This document shows, in pieces, positions 7,449-13,634 of a DNA stretch of 13,634 bases. The stretch comes from Natrialbaceae archaeon Tc-Br11_E2g1 (GTDB lineage: Archaea > Halobacteriota > Halobacteria > Halobacteriales > Natrialbaceae). The stretch is taken from positions 1-13,634 of the forward strand of contig LKNC01000044.1 of NCBI GenBank assembly GCA_001564255.1, in the 5' to 3' direction. The translations under genes were made by a program, and so were the position numbers. Each line of letters starts with the position of its first letter. Positions within the stretch are counted from its first letter, which is position 1. The notes beneath the pieces were generated by a model. The model was given only the letters and a program-made list of their open reading frames with translations. It did no database searches and was not told where the DNA came from.

Positions 7449-8179
7449 TGGGAGAGCCGACCGTCGCCGTCTTCCGCCCCGACGACGGCCGGCTCGAGGA
7501 CACCGTCGCCGTCCTCGAGAGCTACGGCGTCGATCCCGTCCCCGACCCGATGCTCGAGATCGAGCCCACGGGGGCGACCCCGCGGACGGACGCCGACTAC
7601 GCGATCGTCACGAGCACGACGGGCGTCGAACGAGCCGTCGCGGGTGAGTGGGACCCCGGAACCGCCACCGTCTGTGCCATCGGCCCACGGACGGCGGCTG
7701 CACTCGAGGACGCGGGCTACGCCGTCGCGGTCGTGCCCGAGGAGTACACCTCGAGCGGGCTCGTCGAAACCCTCGAGGGTGCGGTCGACGGCACGCGGGT
7801 CGAGATCGCCCGCAGTGACCACGGCAGTTCGGTCTTGCCGGAGGGCCTCGAGGCCGCCGGCGCGTACGTCCACGAGACGACCCTCTACCGGCTGGTTCGC
7901 CCCGAGGGAAGCGGCGAGTCAGCCGAGCTGGCCGCTGCGGGTGAGCTGGACGCTGCGCTCTTTACCTCGCCGCTGACCGTCGAACATTTTCTCGATGCCG
8001 CAGACGCACGTGGGGTTCTGGAGGGGGCCCTCGAGGGACTCACGGAAACCGTCGTCGCCGCCATCGGTGAGCCCACCCGCGAGGCTGCCGTCGATCTCGG
8101 CCTCGAGGTCGACGTCGTTCCCGAGGAGGCGACGAGCGAGGCGCTGGTCGAGGCTGTGCTCGCGGAACTCGAAAACTGA
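7448..8179 (+). CDS. hemD: Uroporphyrinogen-III synthase
   Basis: HemD closes hydroxymethylbilane with inversion of ring D to give uroporphyrinogen III. The 243-residue product has the two-lobe HemD pattern: lobe 1 starts with VAVFRPDDG, then YAIVTSTTGVE (51-61) and VCAIGPRTAAALEDAGY (75-91), and the chain returns near the end with LFTSPLTVEHFLDAA (171-185) and AAIGEPTREAAVDLGLEV (204-221). HemD diverges strongly in sequence; the paired 'SxxxVE' and 'AIGxxTxxAA' motifs in both halves and the position after hemC make the call secure. The frame is open upstream into hemC, but ATG 7448, overlapping the hemC stop, gives the natural N-terminus. No uroporphyrinogen-III methyltransferase gene lies between hemC and hemD. 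Confidence 0.93.
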   Translation: MGEPTVAVFRPDDGRLEDTVAVLESYGVDPVPDPMLEIEPTGATPRTDADYAIVTSTTGVERAVAGEWDPGTATVCAIGPRTAAALEDAGYAVAVVPEEYTSSGLVETLEGAVDGTRVEIARSDHGSSVLPEGLEAAGAYVHETTLYRLVRPEGSGESAELAAAGELDAALFTSPLTVEHFLDAADARGVLEGALEGLTETVVAAIGEPTREAAVDLGLEVDVVPEEATSEALVEAVLAELEN

Positions 8180-8236
8180 CGGACTCGAGGAACTGTCGAA
8201 GAGCCATACACGTGGATACGAGAGGCGAGAAAAGGC

Positions 8237-8260
8237 TACTGACACCGAAAACCGTCAGTA
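8237..8260 (-). terminator. Possible terminator at the 3' end of the carbonic anhydrase gene
   Basis: TACTGAC and GTCAGTA form 7-bp arms around a 10-base loop that overlaps the carbonic anhydrase stop codon. On the - strand a T-tract lies in the loop and another (CCTTTTCTC) follows downstream. It lies in the 75-base gap between convergent hemD and the carbonic anhydrase gene, where some termination signal is expected. The loop is large, so support is moderate. Confidence 0.35.
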
Positions 8261-8953
8261 CAGCAGACTCGAGACGGCGACCTCGAACTCCTCGGGGACC
8301 TCCTCGGCGATTTTCTCGGGGTCGGTCTCGCCGTCGAGATTGACGAGATAGACACGTCCGTTCTCCTCACCGTAGACGCCCTGGAAGTCGTAGACGAAGC
8401 CGTAGACGGTGACGTCCTCGGGGATGTCGTCGGATTCGTGCAGGAACTGGGCCTGATAGTCGACGTTGTACTCGACGAGCTGGTTGATGACCGTCGCCTC
8501 GTCGGCGTCGGCGTCCACTTCCTCGCTCTCGAGGGCCTCTTCGATCATCGGGACAAGCATCTCGACGTGGTTCCTGACACCCCGTGGACTCGGCCGTTCG
8601 CCGCCGGTTGCGACCCTGTACGCAGCCGTAACCGCGCCACAGCCGGTGTGGCCCACGACGGCAACCGCGCTCGTTCCGGTGTGATGGATCGGATACAGGA
8701 TGCCGCTGTCGACGACTCGGTCTTTCTCGTCTACCTCCCAGACGAGGTTTCCGATGTTACTCGGCGTAAACACCCGTCCCGGTTCGTCGATATCCCACAT
8801 TTCCACTTGCGGGATTCGCGAGTCCGAACAGCAAACAGAGACCAGATTCGGGTGCTGGTCTTCCTGGACGTCGTCAAAGTATCCCTGCGGTAATCCCTCG
8901 ACGTGATTGTGATTTCCCTCGAGCAGGTCCGGTAGCAGGTCGTATTTTTCCAT
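8255..8953 (-). CDS. Beta-class carbonic anhydrase
   Basis: A soluble zinc enzyme interconverting CO2 and bicarbonate. The 232-residue product carries the full beta-CA metal site: C42 and D44 with partner R46 in the CSDSR motif (CCSDSRIPQVEMWD), and H102 and C105 in VVGHTGCGAV. GRVFTPSNIGNLV (59-71) is the conserved strand and loop after the first motif. The frame remains open upstream to 9073, but I chose ATG 8953 because MEKYDLLPDLLEGN is a normal beta-CA N-terminus, a TATA-like box lies about 28-33 bases ahead, and the longer version adds a basic, Ser-rich tail unlike a haloarchaeal protein. There is no signal peptide, so it is cytosolic. It is divergent from the Lrp-type regulator and near dabBA, which make bicarbonate by another route. 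Confidence 0.95.
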   Translation of the reverse strand: MEKYDLLPDLLEGNHNHVEGLPQGYFDDVQEDQHPNLVSVCCSDSRIPQVEMWDIDEPGRVFTPSNIGNLVWEVDEKDRVVDSGILYPIHHTGTSAVAVVGHTGCGAVTAAYRVATGGERPSPRGVRNHVEMLVPMIEEALESEEVDADADEATVINQLVEYNVDYQAQFLHESDDIPEDVTVYGFVYDFQGVYGEENGRVYLVNLDGETDPEKIAEEVPEEFEVAVSSLLY

Positions 8954-8978
8954 GGGAGACAGTACCGATGACCGGGTG

Positions 8979-8990
8979 CGTAAGTGTTTC
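8979..8990 (-). promoter_or_regulatory. BRE/TATA-like element for the carbonic anhydrase gene
   Basis: Read on the - strand, this is GAAACACTTACG. The ACTTA part is about 28-33 bases before the ATG at 8953, preceded by an A-rich BRE-like stretch, consistent with a leaderless transcript. Confidence 0.35.
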
Positions 8991-9119
8991 CTCTGTTTAC
9001 TTCCGAGTCGTGCGCTCGAACAGAGTTGGGGAATAGTCATCTGGTCGGCGACACTACCGGACAACCGATTCACACATCGATCCCACGCGAACGGTCGTCG
9101 CCGCCGGTGACGGTCCGTG

Positions 9120-9139
9120 AGACACGCTCGAGTGTGTCT
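9120..9139. promoter_or_regulatory. Near-perfect 20-bp palindrome, candidate operator
   Basis: AGACACGCTCGAGTGTGTCT is symmetric at nine of ten base pairs (only the seventh position mismatches). It is in the divergent region between the carbonic anhydrase gene and the Lrp-type gene, about 40 bases upstream of the latter's TATA box and 90 before its start. Lrp/AsnC proteins bind such imperfect dyads and often regulate their own gene. A weaker 17-bp dyad (CGTCGCCG-C-CGGTGACG) lies just upstream at 9096-9112. Confidence 0.5.
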
Positions 9140-9178
9140 GCAATTTTGGTCGCCAGTATGAACATCGGACTGGCGAAG

Positions 9179-9187
9179 TTCCTTATG
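9179..9187 (+). promoter_or_regulatory. TATA-like box for the Lrp-type regulator
   Basis: TTCCTTATG lies 23-31 bases before the ATG at 9210, consistent with a leaderless transcript. No Shine-Dalgarno site is present. Confidence 0.5.
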
Positions 9188-9209
9188 ACCTCGAGCGCAA
9201 GTAGGCAGT

Positions 9210-9674
9210 ATGCCGGACTACGACCTCGACGACACCGATCGGGAGGTACTGTACGCCTTACAGCATGACGCGAGGAACCTCTCGTCGAGTGAAATTGCGG
9301 AGCGAACCGACACCTCGTCAAGTACGGTTCGAAAACGCATCCAGCGGCTGGAATCGGAAGGCGTCATCAAAGGGTACAGTGCAGAGATCGATTACACCAT
9401 GTCCGGATATCCGATTCAAATGCTGCTCTTTTGTACCGCACCGATCCCGGAACGGGGTGAGTACATCGACCGTATTCTCGAGATTTCGAAGGTCGTGTCG
9501 GTACAGGAACTCGTCACCGGCGAGCAAAACCTCCTCGTGACCGCTGTCGGTGAGAACGACAGGGACATCACGCCCGTCGCACAGGAACTCTCGGATATGG
9601 GGTTGACCGTTACCGACGAAGTGCTCGTCCGGAGTCACGAATCGACGTCGTTCGACGAGTTCACCTCCAAGTAG
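9210..9674 (+). CDS. Lrp/AsnC-family transcriptional regulator
   Basis: A 154-residue one-component regulator of normal family length. Residues 5-52 are the winged helix-turn-helix: LDDTDREVLYALQHDAR opens as in AsnC proteins, with the recognition helix around SSSTVRKRIQRLESEGVI. Residues about 65-142 are the RAM/AsnC ligand-binding and oligomerisation domain (VVSVQELVTGEQNLLVTAVG). RAM domains usually bind amino acids or other small ligands; the ligand cannot be read here. The gene lies between the divergent carbonic anhydrase gene and dabBA on the same strand as dabBA, so control of one or both is the natural inference, not shown. Third codon positions are less GC-biased than in the hem genes. 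The ATG at leaderless distance from the TATA box supports the start. Confidence 0.92.
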   Translation: MPDYDLDDTDREVLYALQHDARNLSSSEIAERTDTSSSTVRKRIQRLESEGVIKGYSAEIDYTMSGYPIQMLLFCTAPIPERGEYIDRILEISKVVSVQELVTGEQNLLVTAVGENDRDITPVAQELSDMGLTVTDEVLVRSHESTSFDEFTSK

Positions 9675-10020
9675 CCGATCACAGGGGAGGAGGTGAGAAG
9701 TTCGGACCGGTGTCGGTTTGACTGCTGCGGAGACTGTGGATCGACCCGGTTGCACTTCTGGTAGACAGTATATCAAATATACCGCTATGTTCCCGGTGTT
9801 TCTGATTGATACTCCTCACCATTGGTATGAGAGTTCACCCCCAATTCGACCATAATATTCATTTAATAAGCTAAGGTCGAACACTCCGTTCGTATCAAAG
9901 AATATAATAACCGAGACGTTCACCAATGCTATAGATGCGACCAGTTCGTGAACAGTACTTCGGGACTGATCGTCCCCTATGCCAACAGTACTCTACGCTG
10001 GTCGTGTGCGGGATCGATGC
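9675..10020 (+). promoter_or_regulatory. AT-rich regulatory region upstream of dabBA
   Basis: The gap after the regulator gene is 304-346 bases depending on the dabB start. It holds a 15-bp dyad GTATAT-CAA-ATATAC at 9768-9782, AT-rich boxes CATAATATTC and TTTAATAAG at 9851-9870, an inverted repeat CGAAC-N5-GTTCG at 9878-9892, the best TATA-like box AATATAATAA at 9901-9910, a short GTTC-GT-GAAC dyad at 9944-9953, and a GGGAC-N5-GTCCC hairpin at 9962-9976 just before the upstream ATG 9979. The density of dyads and TATA-like elements suggests a regulated promoter for dabBA. Confidence 0.6.
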
Positions 10021-10024
10021 ATGA
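9935..10024 (+). CDS. Possible 29-residue leaderless leader ORF before dabB
   Basis: ATG 9935 lies 25-32 bases downstream of TATAATAA (9903-9910), ideal leaderless spacing. The frame runs 29 codons and its TGA (10022-10024) overlaps the dabB ATG at 10021 as ATGA. It would couple translation of dabB to the leader. The peptide (MRPVREQYFGTDRPLC...) has no recognisable domain. A short ORF of this size can arise by chance. Confidence 0.22.
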   Translation: MRPVREQYFGTDRPLCQQYSTLVVCGIDA

Positions 10025-11511
10025 CACGTGAAAACTCATCCACCGAGGCCGACTCACGTTTCGAACCGACAACAGACCAGACACCGCTCGTGCCACGGGC
10101 GTTGACCTGGCTGGTCTGGACGCTCTTTCTCGCAAGCGCGGGAATGCTCGTCTTCGGGGCCCGTAACGGACACGAGTTGGCGCTCGGAGACTACCTCGCC
10201 GTCGACGGATTGGCCGCGGTCATGTGGGTCGTGGTCACCTTCTTCAGCGGTATCGTCCACAGTTACTCGAGGCGCTACATGGCCGGTGATCGGGGTATCA
10301 ACCGGTTTTTCACCAGAATCTTCGGCTTTACCCTCGTCGTCATGGTGTTGACGGCGGCGAACCACGTCGCCCTGTTCGTGGGGGCGTGGCTGGTGATGGG
10401 GCTCGTGATGGCCTCGCTCGTCGGTCACGACCGGAGCTGGAAGCAGGCTCGCGCCGCCGGTCGACTCACTCGCCGCTACTACCTCGCCAGCAGCGGCCTG
10501 CTCGCCGTCTCGCTTGCCGTCCTGGCGTGGTCGGCCGGCACGGCATCGATCGCCGGCATCCTCGAGGCCGTCGAAACCGTTCCGACCACGGTCGCGCTCG
10601 TCGCCGTCGCCGGAATCATCCTGGCGGCGATCGTCCAGTCGGCGCTGTTTCCCTTCCACACCTGGTTGCTGTCCTCGATGACGTCGCCGACGCCGGCGTC
10701 GGCCCTGATGCACGCCGGGTTCGTCAACGCCGGCGGGATCCTGTTGACGCGGTTCGCCCCGGTGGTCGCCGAGGAACTCTACGTCATGTCGATCGTCGTC
10801 CTGATCGGCGCGTTCAGCGCCCTGCTCGGCCAGGCGATGTTGATCGTCCAGCCCGACGTCAAGAGCAAACTCGCCAGCTCGACGACCGCCCAGATGGGCT
10901 TTATGATCCTCCAGTGTGGACTCGGCTATTTCTCCGCCGCGATCGCACACCTTATCTTACACGGCTGTTACAAGGCCTATCTCTTCCTCTCCTCGGGGGC
11001 ACCCGTCGAACACACCACCCCGAAGGGGTCCGGTGACACACATCTTGGCTTTTCCGGCATCGCCGTCAGTCTCCTCACCGCCGTCGGCGGCGGCGCGATC
11101 TTCATGCTACTCACGGGCAAGGCGGCGGACCTGACGATCGATACCGGGCTCGTCCTGACGCTTGTCGTGGTGTTGACGACGCTTACCGCGGCCCGGGACA
11201 TCCTTCGGCGGACGGCACTCCCCTCGAAGTTCCGGTTCGTCAGCGTCCCCCTCGTCGTGCTCACCGCGATTACCGGCTACGCCCTGATGTTCAACGCCAT
11301 CTCGACGATGCTCGCGGGCGTGCCCATGACCTACGCACCGACCGAGCTGACGGTCGCACACTACCTCGTCATCGTCCTCTTCGTCGGGGCCTACCTCGTG
11401 ACCGAACTCGGCTGGCACCGCTCGAGTGAGCGTCTCTACGTCTCGCTGTTGAACGTCTCCCAACCTGCTCCGTCGACCGTTCTCACCACCAAGGAGGAAT
11501 ACAATGAGTAA
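10021..11511 (+). CDS. dabB: DabB: NuoL/MrpA-like membrane subunit of the DAB inorganic-carbon system
   Basis: A member of the proton-conducting transporter family (PF00361), like NuoL and MrpA. In bacteria DabB partners DabA and is thought to let a cation gradient drive one-way CO2 hydration. From ATG 10021 the protein has 496 residues and about 12-14 hydrophobic segments. The core motif SALFPFHTWLLSSMTSPTPA (207-226), followed by SALMHAGFVNAGGILLTRFAP, is characteristic; buried charged residues of the channel family are kept (K281 and K283 before the ASSTTAQMGF helix, H314 and K318 in HGCYKAYLF). The frame also starts at ATG 9979, adding 14 residues (MPTVLYAGRVRDRC) that look unlike the acidic N-terminus that follows; I prefer 10021 but not firmly. 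Its 3' end carries the dabA ribosome-binding site and overlaps dabA by 8 bases. A respiratory complex I subunit is unlikely because dabA follows directly. Confidence 0.9.
   Translation: MTRENSSTEADSRFEPTTDQTPLVPRALTWLVWTLFLASAGMLVFGARNGHELALGDYLAVDGLAAVMWVVVTFFSGIVHSYSRRYMAGDRGINRFFTRIFGFTLVVMVLTAANHVALFVGAWLVMGLVMASLVGHDRSWKQARAAGRLTRRYYLASSGLLAVSLAVLAWSAGTASIAGILEAVETVPTTVALVAVAGIILAAIVQSALFPFHTWLLSSMTSPTPASALMHAGFVNAGGILLTRFAPVVAEELYVMSIVVLIGAFSALLGQAMLIVQPDVKSKLASSTTAQMGFMILQCGLGYFSAAIAHLILHGCYKAYLFLSSGAPVEHTTPKGSGDTHLGFSGIAVSLLTAVGGGAIFMLLTGKAADLTIDTGLVLTLVVVLTTLTAARDILRRTALPSKFRFVSVPLVVLTAITGYALMFNAISTMLAGVPMTYAPTELTVAHYLVIVLFVGAYLVTELGWHRSSERLYVSLLNVSQPAPSTVLTTKEEYNE
11491..11498 (+). 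promoter_or_regulatory. Strong Shine-Dalgarno site for dabA
   Basis: AAGGAGGA lies within the last codons of dabB, five bases before ATG 11504. It fixes the dabA start and, with the 8-base overlap, indicates coupled translation so that both subunits are made together. It is the clearest ribosome-binding site in the window, where most other genes look leaderless. Confidence 0.8.
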
Positions 11512-13634
11512 GCAAACCCAGACCCAGACGGACGTCGAAGAATACCTCACCGACAGTATCGACCGCGCAGCCGGACGCATCGGAAGCGTCTGGCCGATCC
11601 ACTCGTTCGTGACGGCCAACCCCCTCTCGGGGTTCGAGAGCCTGCCGTTCCACGAAGCCGTCGCCGAAGGAAGACAGCTGTTCGGCGGCCGTGGCTATCC
11701 CCACCCCTCGGTGTTCCACAGCGCGTGGGAAGACGGCCGGATCGACCCCGACATACTCCGCGAGGAACTCGAGGCCCACGGGATCGACCGCGACCCAGAA
11801 ACGCTCCTAGAGGAGATGGCCGCGGCCGACGCCGAACGCGACGCCGAGACCGACGACGCAAGCGAGACCGTCGACTACGTGCTCTCGAAGTGGCTCGCCG
11901 CCTTCCTCGATCAGGGACAGGCGACGTGGCCGATGCCCAACCGCGAGAAAGGGTTTTACGCCGCCTGGACCACGATGGCTCCCCACGACGGTGACATTCC
12001 CTGTGACGACTCCGGGGAGCTGCCCGACACACCGCTCGAGGCCCTCGAGACGGTTCTCGGCGAGTACCCGGAGTCACGCTGGGACGAAATCGTCGAACAC
12101 CACCTCGCCGCCCTCTCCGGCTGGACCGGGTTCATCAAACAACGGATCGACGACGAGGACGACCCCTGGCAGTCGACCTATCCCATCACGTTGACGGAGT
12201 ATCTGGCGGTGCGACTGGTGGTTGCCGACCTGCTGGACGCGCCGATCGAACCCGACGACGGCGATGCGGTCGACGGCGAAGACCCTCCGCTCGCAGAGAT
12301 CTGGCTGTCGGCCTGGGAGCGCAGTTACCAGGACGGGCTCCTCGAGGGGATCGACGAGACGGTCACGGAGTCCTCTCACGGCAACGGCGACCGGCCCGAC
12401 GCACAGCTCGTGTTCTGTATCGACACGCGTTCGGAGATCATCCGCCGGCACATCGAGGATCAGGGTCCATACGAGACCCACGGCTACGCGGGCTTTTTCG
12501 GCATCCCGATGCAGTACCAGGAGTACGACTCGGACGTCGTCGCCGACGCCTGCCCGCCGATCGTCGAGCCCCAGCATCTGATCGCCGACGAACCCGAGGC
12601 CGGTCACGGCCACGGTCATAGCCACGACCACGATCACGACGAGAAGACGGCCCACGATCGGTGGCACGGACTGGTCACGGCGACCCGGAAACACTTCAAG
12701 CGCCTCAAGACAAACGCCGTCGCCGCGTTCCCGTTCGTCGAGGGAGCCGGCAGTGCCTACGGGTCGGCACTGGCGCTGCGGACGCTGCTTCCCTCCGCCG
12801 TCTACAAACTCGGCGACGCCGTCGACGAACGCGTCCCGAGTACCCACGAGTTCTGTTCGCCCACCCTCGAGCACCCGCGGATGAGCCACGACGAAAAGGT
12901 CGACTACGCCGAAACCGCCTTCGACCTGATGGGCTGGACGGAGTTCGCCCGGCTTGTCGTCTTCACGGGTCACTCGAGTCACACGACGAACAACCCCTTC
13001 GACTCGAGTCTCGACTGTGGGGCCTGTGCCGGGAACCCCGGCGGCCCCAACGCCCGCGTGCTCGCGGAGGTCTGTAACGACGAGACGGTCAGAGCCGACC
13101 TCCGCGAACGCGGCTACGACATTCCCGAGGACACCGTCTTCCTCGGAGCCGAACACAACACGACGACCGACGAAATTACGCTGTTCGACGACGAGGTTCC
13201 GGAGAGCCACCGTGAGAGCCTGGAGGAACTGCGCGAGGACCTCGAGCGGGCACGTGCCGGTTCGGCCACAGAGCGCAGCGAAACGCTGACCAACGCCGAC
13301 CCCGAAGACGGCGTCGACGAGACGGCACGCCGTGCGGTCGACTGGGCCGAAACCCGTCCCGAGTGGGGACTGGCCGGCAACGCCTCCTTTGTCATCGGAC
13401 CACGGGAACTGACCGACGACCAGGACCTCGAGGGCCGTGCGTTCCTCCACTCGTATGACTGGTCGACCGATCCAGACGGGGACGCACTCGAGTTGATCAT
13501 GCTCGGGCCGCTCGTGGTCACCCAGTGGATCAACAACCAGTACTACTTCGCGACCGTCGACAACGGCGTCTACGGCAGCGGCTCGAAGGTCACCCAGAAC
13601 CCGGTCGGCAACGTCGGCGTCGTGCAGGGCAACG
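11504..13634 (+). CDS. dabA: DabA (DUF2309/UPF0753): carbonic-anhydrase-like subunit of the DAB system, 3' end missing
   Basis: The frame is open from ATG 11504 to the right edge, giving 710 residues without a stop; the family is about 750-850 long, so little is missing. DabA hydrates CO2 to bicarbonate at a beta-CA-like zinc site and works with DabB at the cytoplasmic membrane. The site is complete: C305 and D307 in VFCIDTRSE, H490 in VFTGHSS, and C505 in LDCGACAGNPGGPNAR; the 15-residue H-to-C spacing equals that reported for Halothiobacillus DabA2 (H524/C539, from memory). Other hallmarks are the N-terminal SVWPIHSFVTANPLSGFE and the late LIMLGPLVVTQWINNQYYF. A loop at 367-384 has alternating histidines (GHGHGHSHDHDHD), which I do not expect in the family. 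The C305-H490 spacing is about 12 longer than in DabA2, consistent with an insertion there. There is no signal peptide. Confidence 0.93.
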   Translation, partial: MSKQTQTQTDVEEYLTDSIDRAAGRIGSVWPIHSFVTANPLSGFESLPFHEAVAEGRQLFGGRGYPHPSVFHSAWEDGRIDPDILREELEAHGIDRDPETLLEEMAAADAERDAETDDASETVDYVLSKWLAAFLDQGQATWPMPNREKGFYAAWTTMAPHDGDIPCDDSGELPDTPLEALETVLGEYPESRWDEIVEHHLAALSGWTGFIKQRIDDEDDPWQSTYPITLTEYLAVRLVVADLLDAPIEPDDGDAVDGEDPPLAEIWLSAWERSYQDGLLEGIDETVTESSHGNGDRPDAQLVFCIDTRSEIIRRHIEDQGPYETHGYAGFFGIPMQYQEYDSDVVADACPPIVEPQHLIADEPEAGHGHGHSHDHDHDEKTAHDRWHGLVTATRKHFKRLKTNAVAAFPFVEGAGSAYGSALALRTLLPSAVYKLGDAVDERVPSTHEFCSPTLEHPRMSHDEKVDYAETAFDLMGWTEFARLVVFTGHSSHTTNNPFDSSLDCGACAGNPGGPNARVLAEVCNDETVRADLRERGYDIPEDTVFLGAEHNTTTDEITLFDDEVPESHRESLEELREDLERARAGSATERSETLTNADPEDGVDETARRAVDWAETRPEWGLAGNASFVIGPRELTDDQDLEGRAFLHSYDWSTDPDGDALELIMLGPLVVTQWINNQYYFATVDNGVYGSGSKVTQNPVGNVGVVQGN

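Noticed and set aside
8954..9073. Upstream extension of the carbonic anhydrase by 40 residues
   Set aside because: The added tail is basic and Ser-rich, unlike haloarchaeal proteins, and covers the likely promoter; ATG 8953 gives a normal beta-CA start.
9979..11511. dabB as a respiratory complex I NuoL subunit or an Mrp antiporter subunit
   Set aside because: No other nuo or mrp genes are nearby and a DUF2309 gene is directly coupled downstream, which is the defining DAB arrangement.
12074..13450. 458-codon open frame antisense to dabA
   Set aside because: It lies wholly opposite the conserved DabA motifs and shows no domain; long antisense frames are common in GC-rich haloarchaeal genes.
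1..13634. Very frequent CTCGAG hexamers as a possible dispersed signal
   Set aside because: They mostly fall in coding sequence as Leu-Glu or Ser-Arg codon pairs and reflect codon use and acidic proteins.
1..13634. CRISPR arrays, insertion sequences, tRNA or rRNA genes
   Set aside because: I saw no regularly spaced repeats, transposase motifs with terminal repeats, or tRNA-like T-loop and acceptor pairs on either strand.

Overview
This window is haloarchaeal chromosomal DNA. It is GC-rich, the proteins are strongly acidic and rich in Asp/Glu, Leu-Glu pairs are very often written as CTCGAG, and several genes have an AT-rich TATA-like box about 25-33 bases before the start codon, as expected for leaderless archaeal transcripts. 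The haloarchaeal forms of HemC and HemL point the same way. The genus cannot be fixed from sequence alone; a Natrialbales-type organism is my guess.

Left part (1-8179): the window opens inside the 3' part of an extended-SDR oxidoreductase. Four tetrapyrrole genes follow on the + strand: hemB (porphobilinogen synthase), hemL (glutamate-1-semialdehyde aminomutase), hemC (hydroxymethylbilane synthase) and hemD (uroporphyrinogen-III synthase). Together they cover the path from glutamate-1-semialdehyde to uroporphyrinogen III. Other genes interrupt the set: an ammonium transporter with a GlnK/PII domain fused to its C-terminus (between hemB and hemL), and a startless gene remnant plus a six-helix membrane protein with an internal duplication (between hemL and hemC). 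hemC and hemD overlap by one base and form the only tight hem operon here.

Right part (8237-13634): this is an inorganic-carbon module. A beta-carbonic anhydrase gene on the - strand is divergent from an Lrp/AsnC-type regulator gene. After a 300-350 base AT-rich, promoter-like gap come dabB (NuoL/MrpA-like membrane subunit) and dabA (DUF2309/UPF0753, a carbonic-anhydrase-like subunit), translationally coupled by an 8-base overlap and a strong Shine-Dalgarno site. dabA runs off the right edge. DabAB is known in bacteria as an energy-coupled system that turns CO2 into cytosolic bicarbonate. The arrangement suggests that a soluble carbonic anhydrase and a DAB pump are alternative bicarbonate sources under a shared Lrp-type regulator.

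Most notable points: the DAB, carbonic anhydrase and regulator module; a histidine-rich loop in DabA; the Amt-GlnK fusion, whose linker DNA contains a perfect 9-bp-arm hairpin; a four-cysteine insertion in HemL; a near-perfect 20-bp palindrome upstream of the regulator; and short leader ORFs that end on the start codons of amt and dabB.
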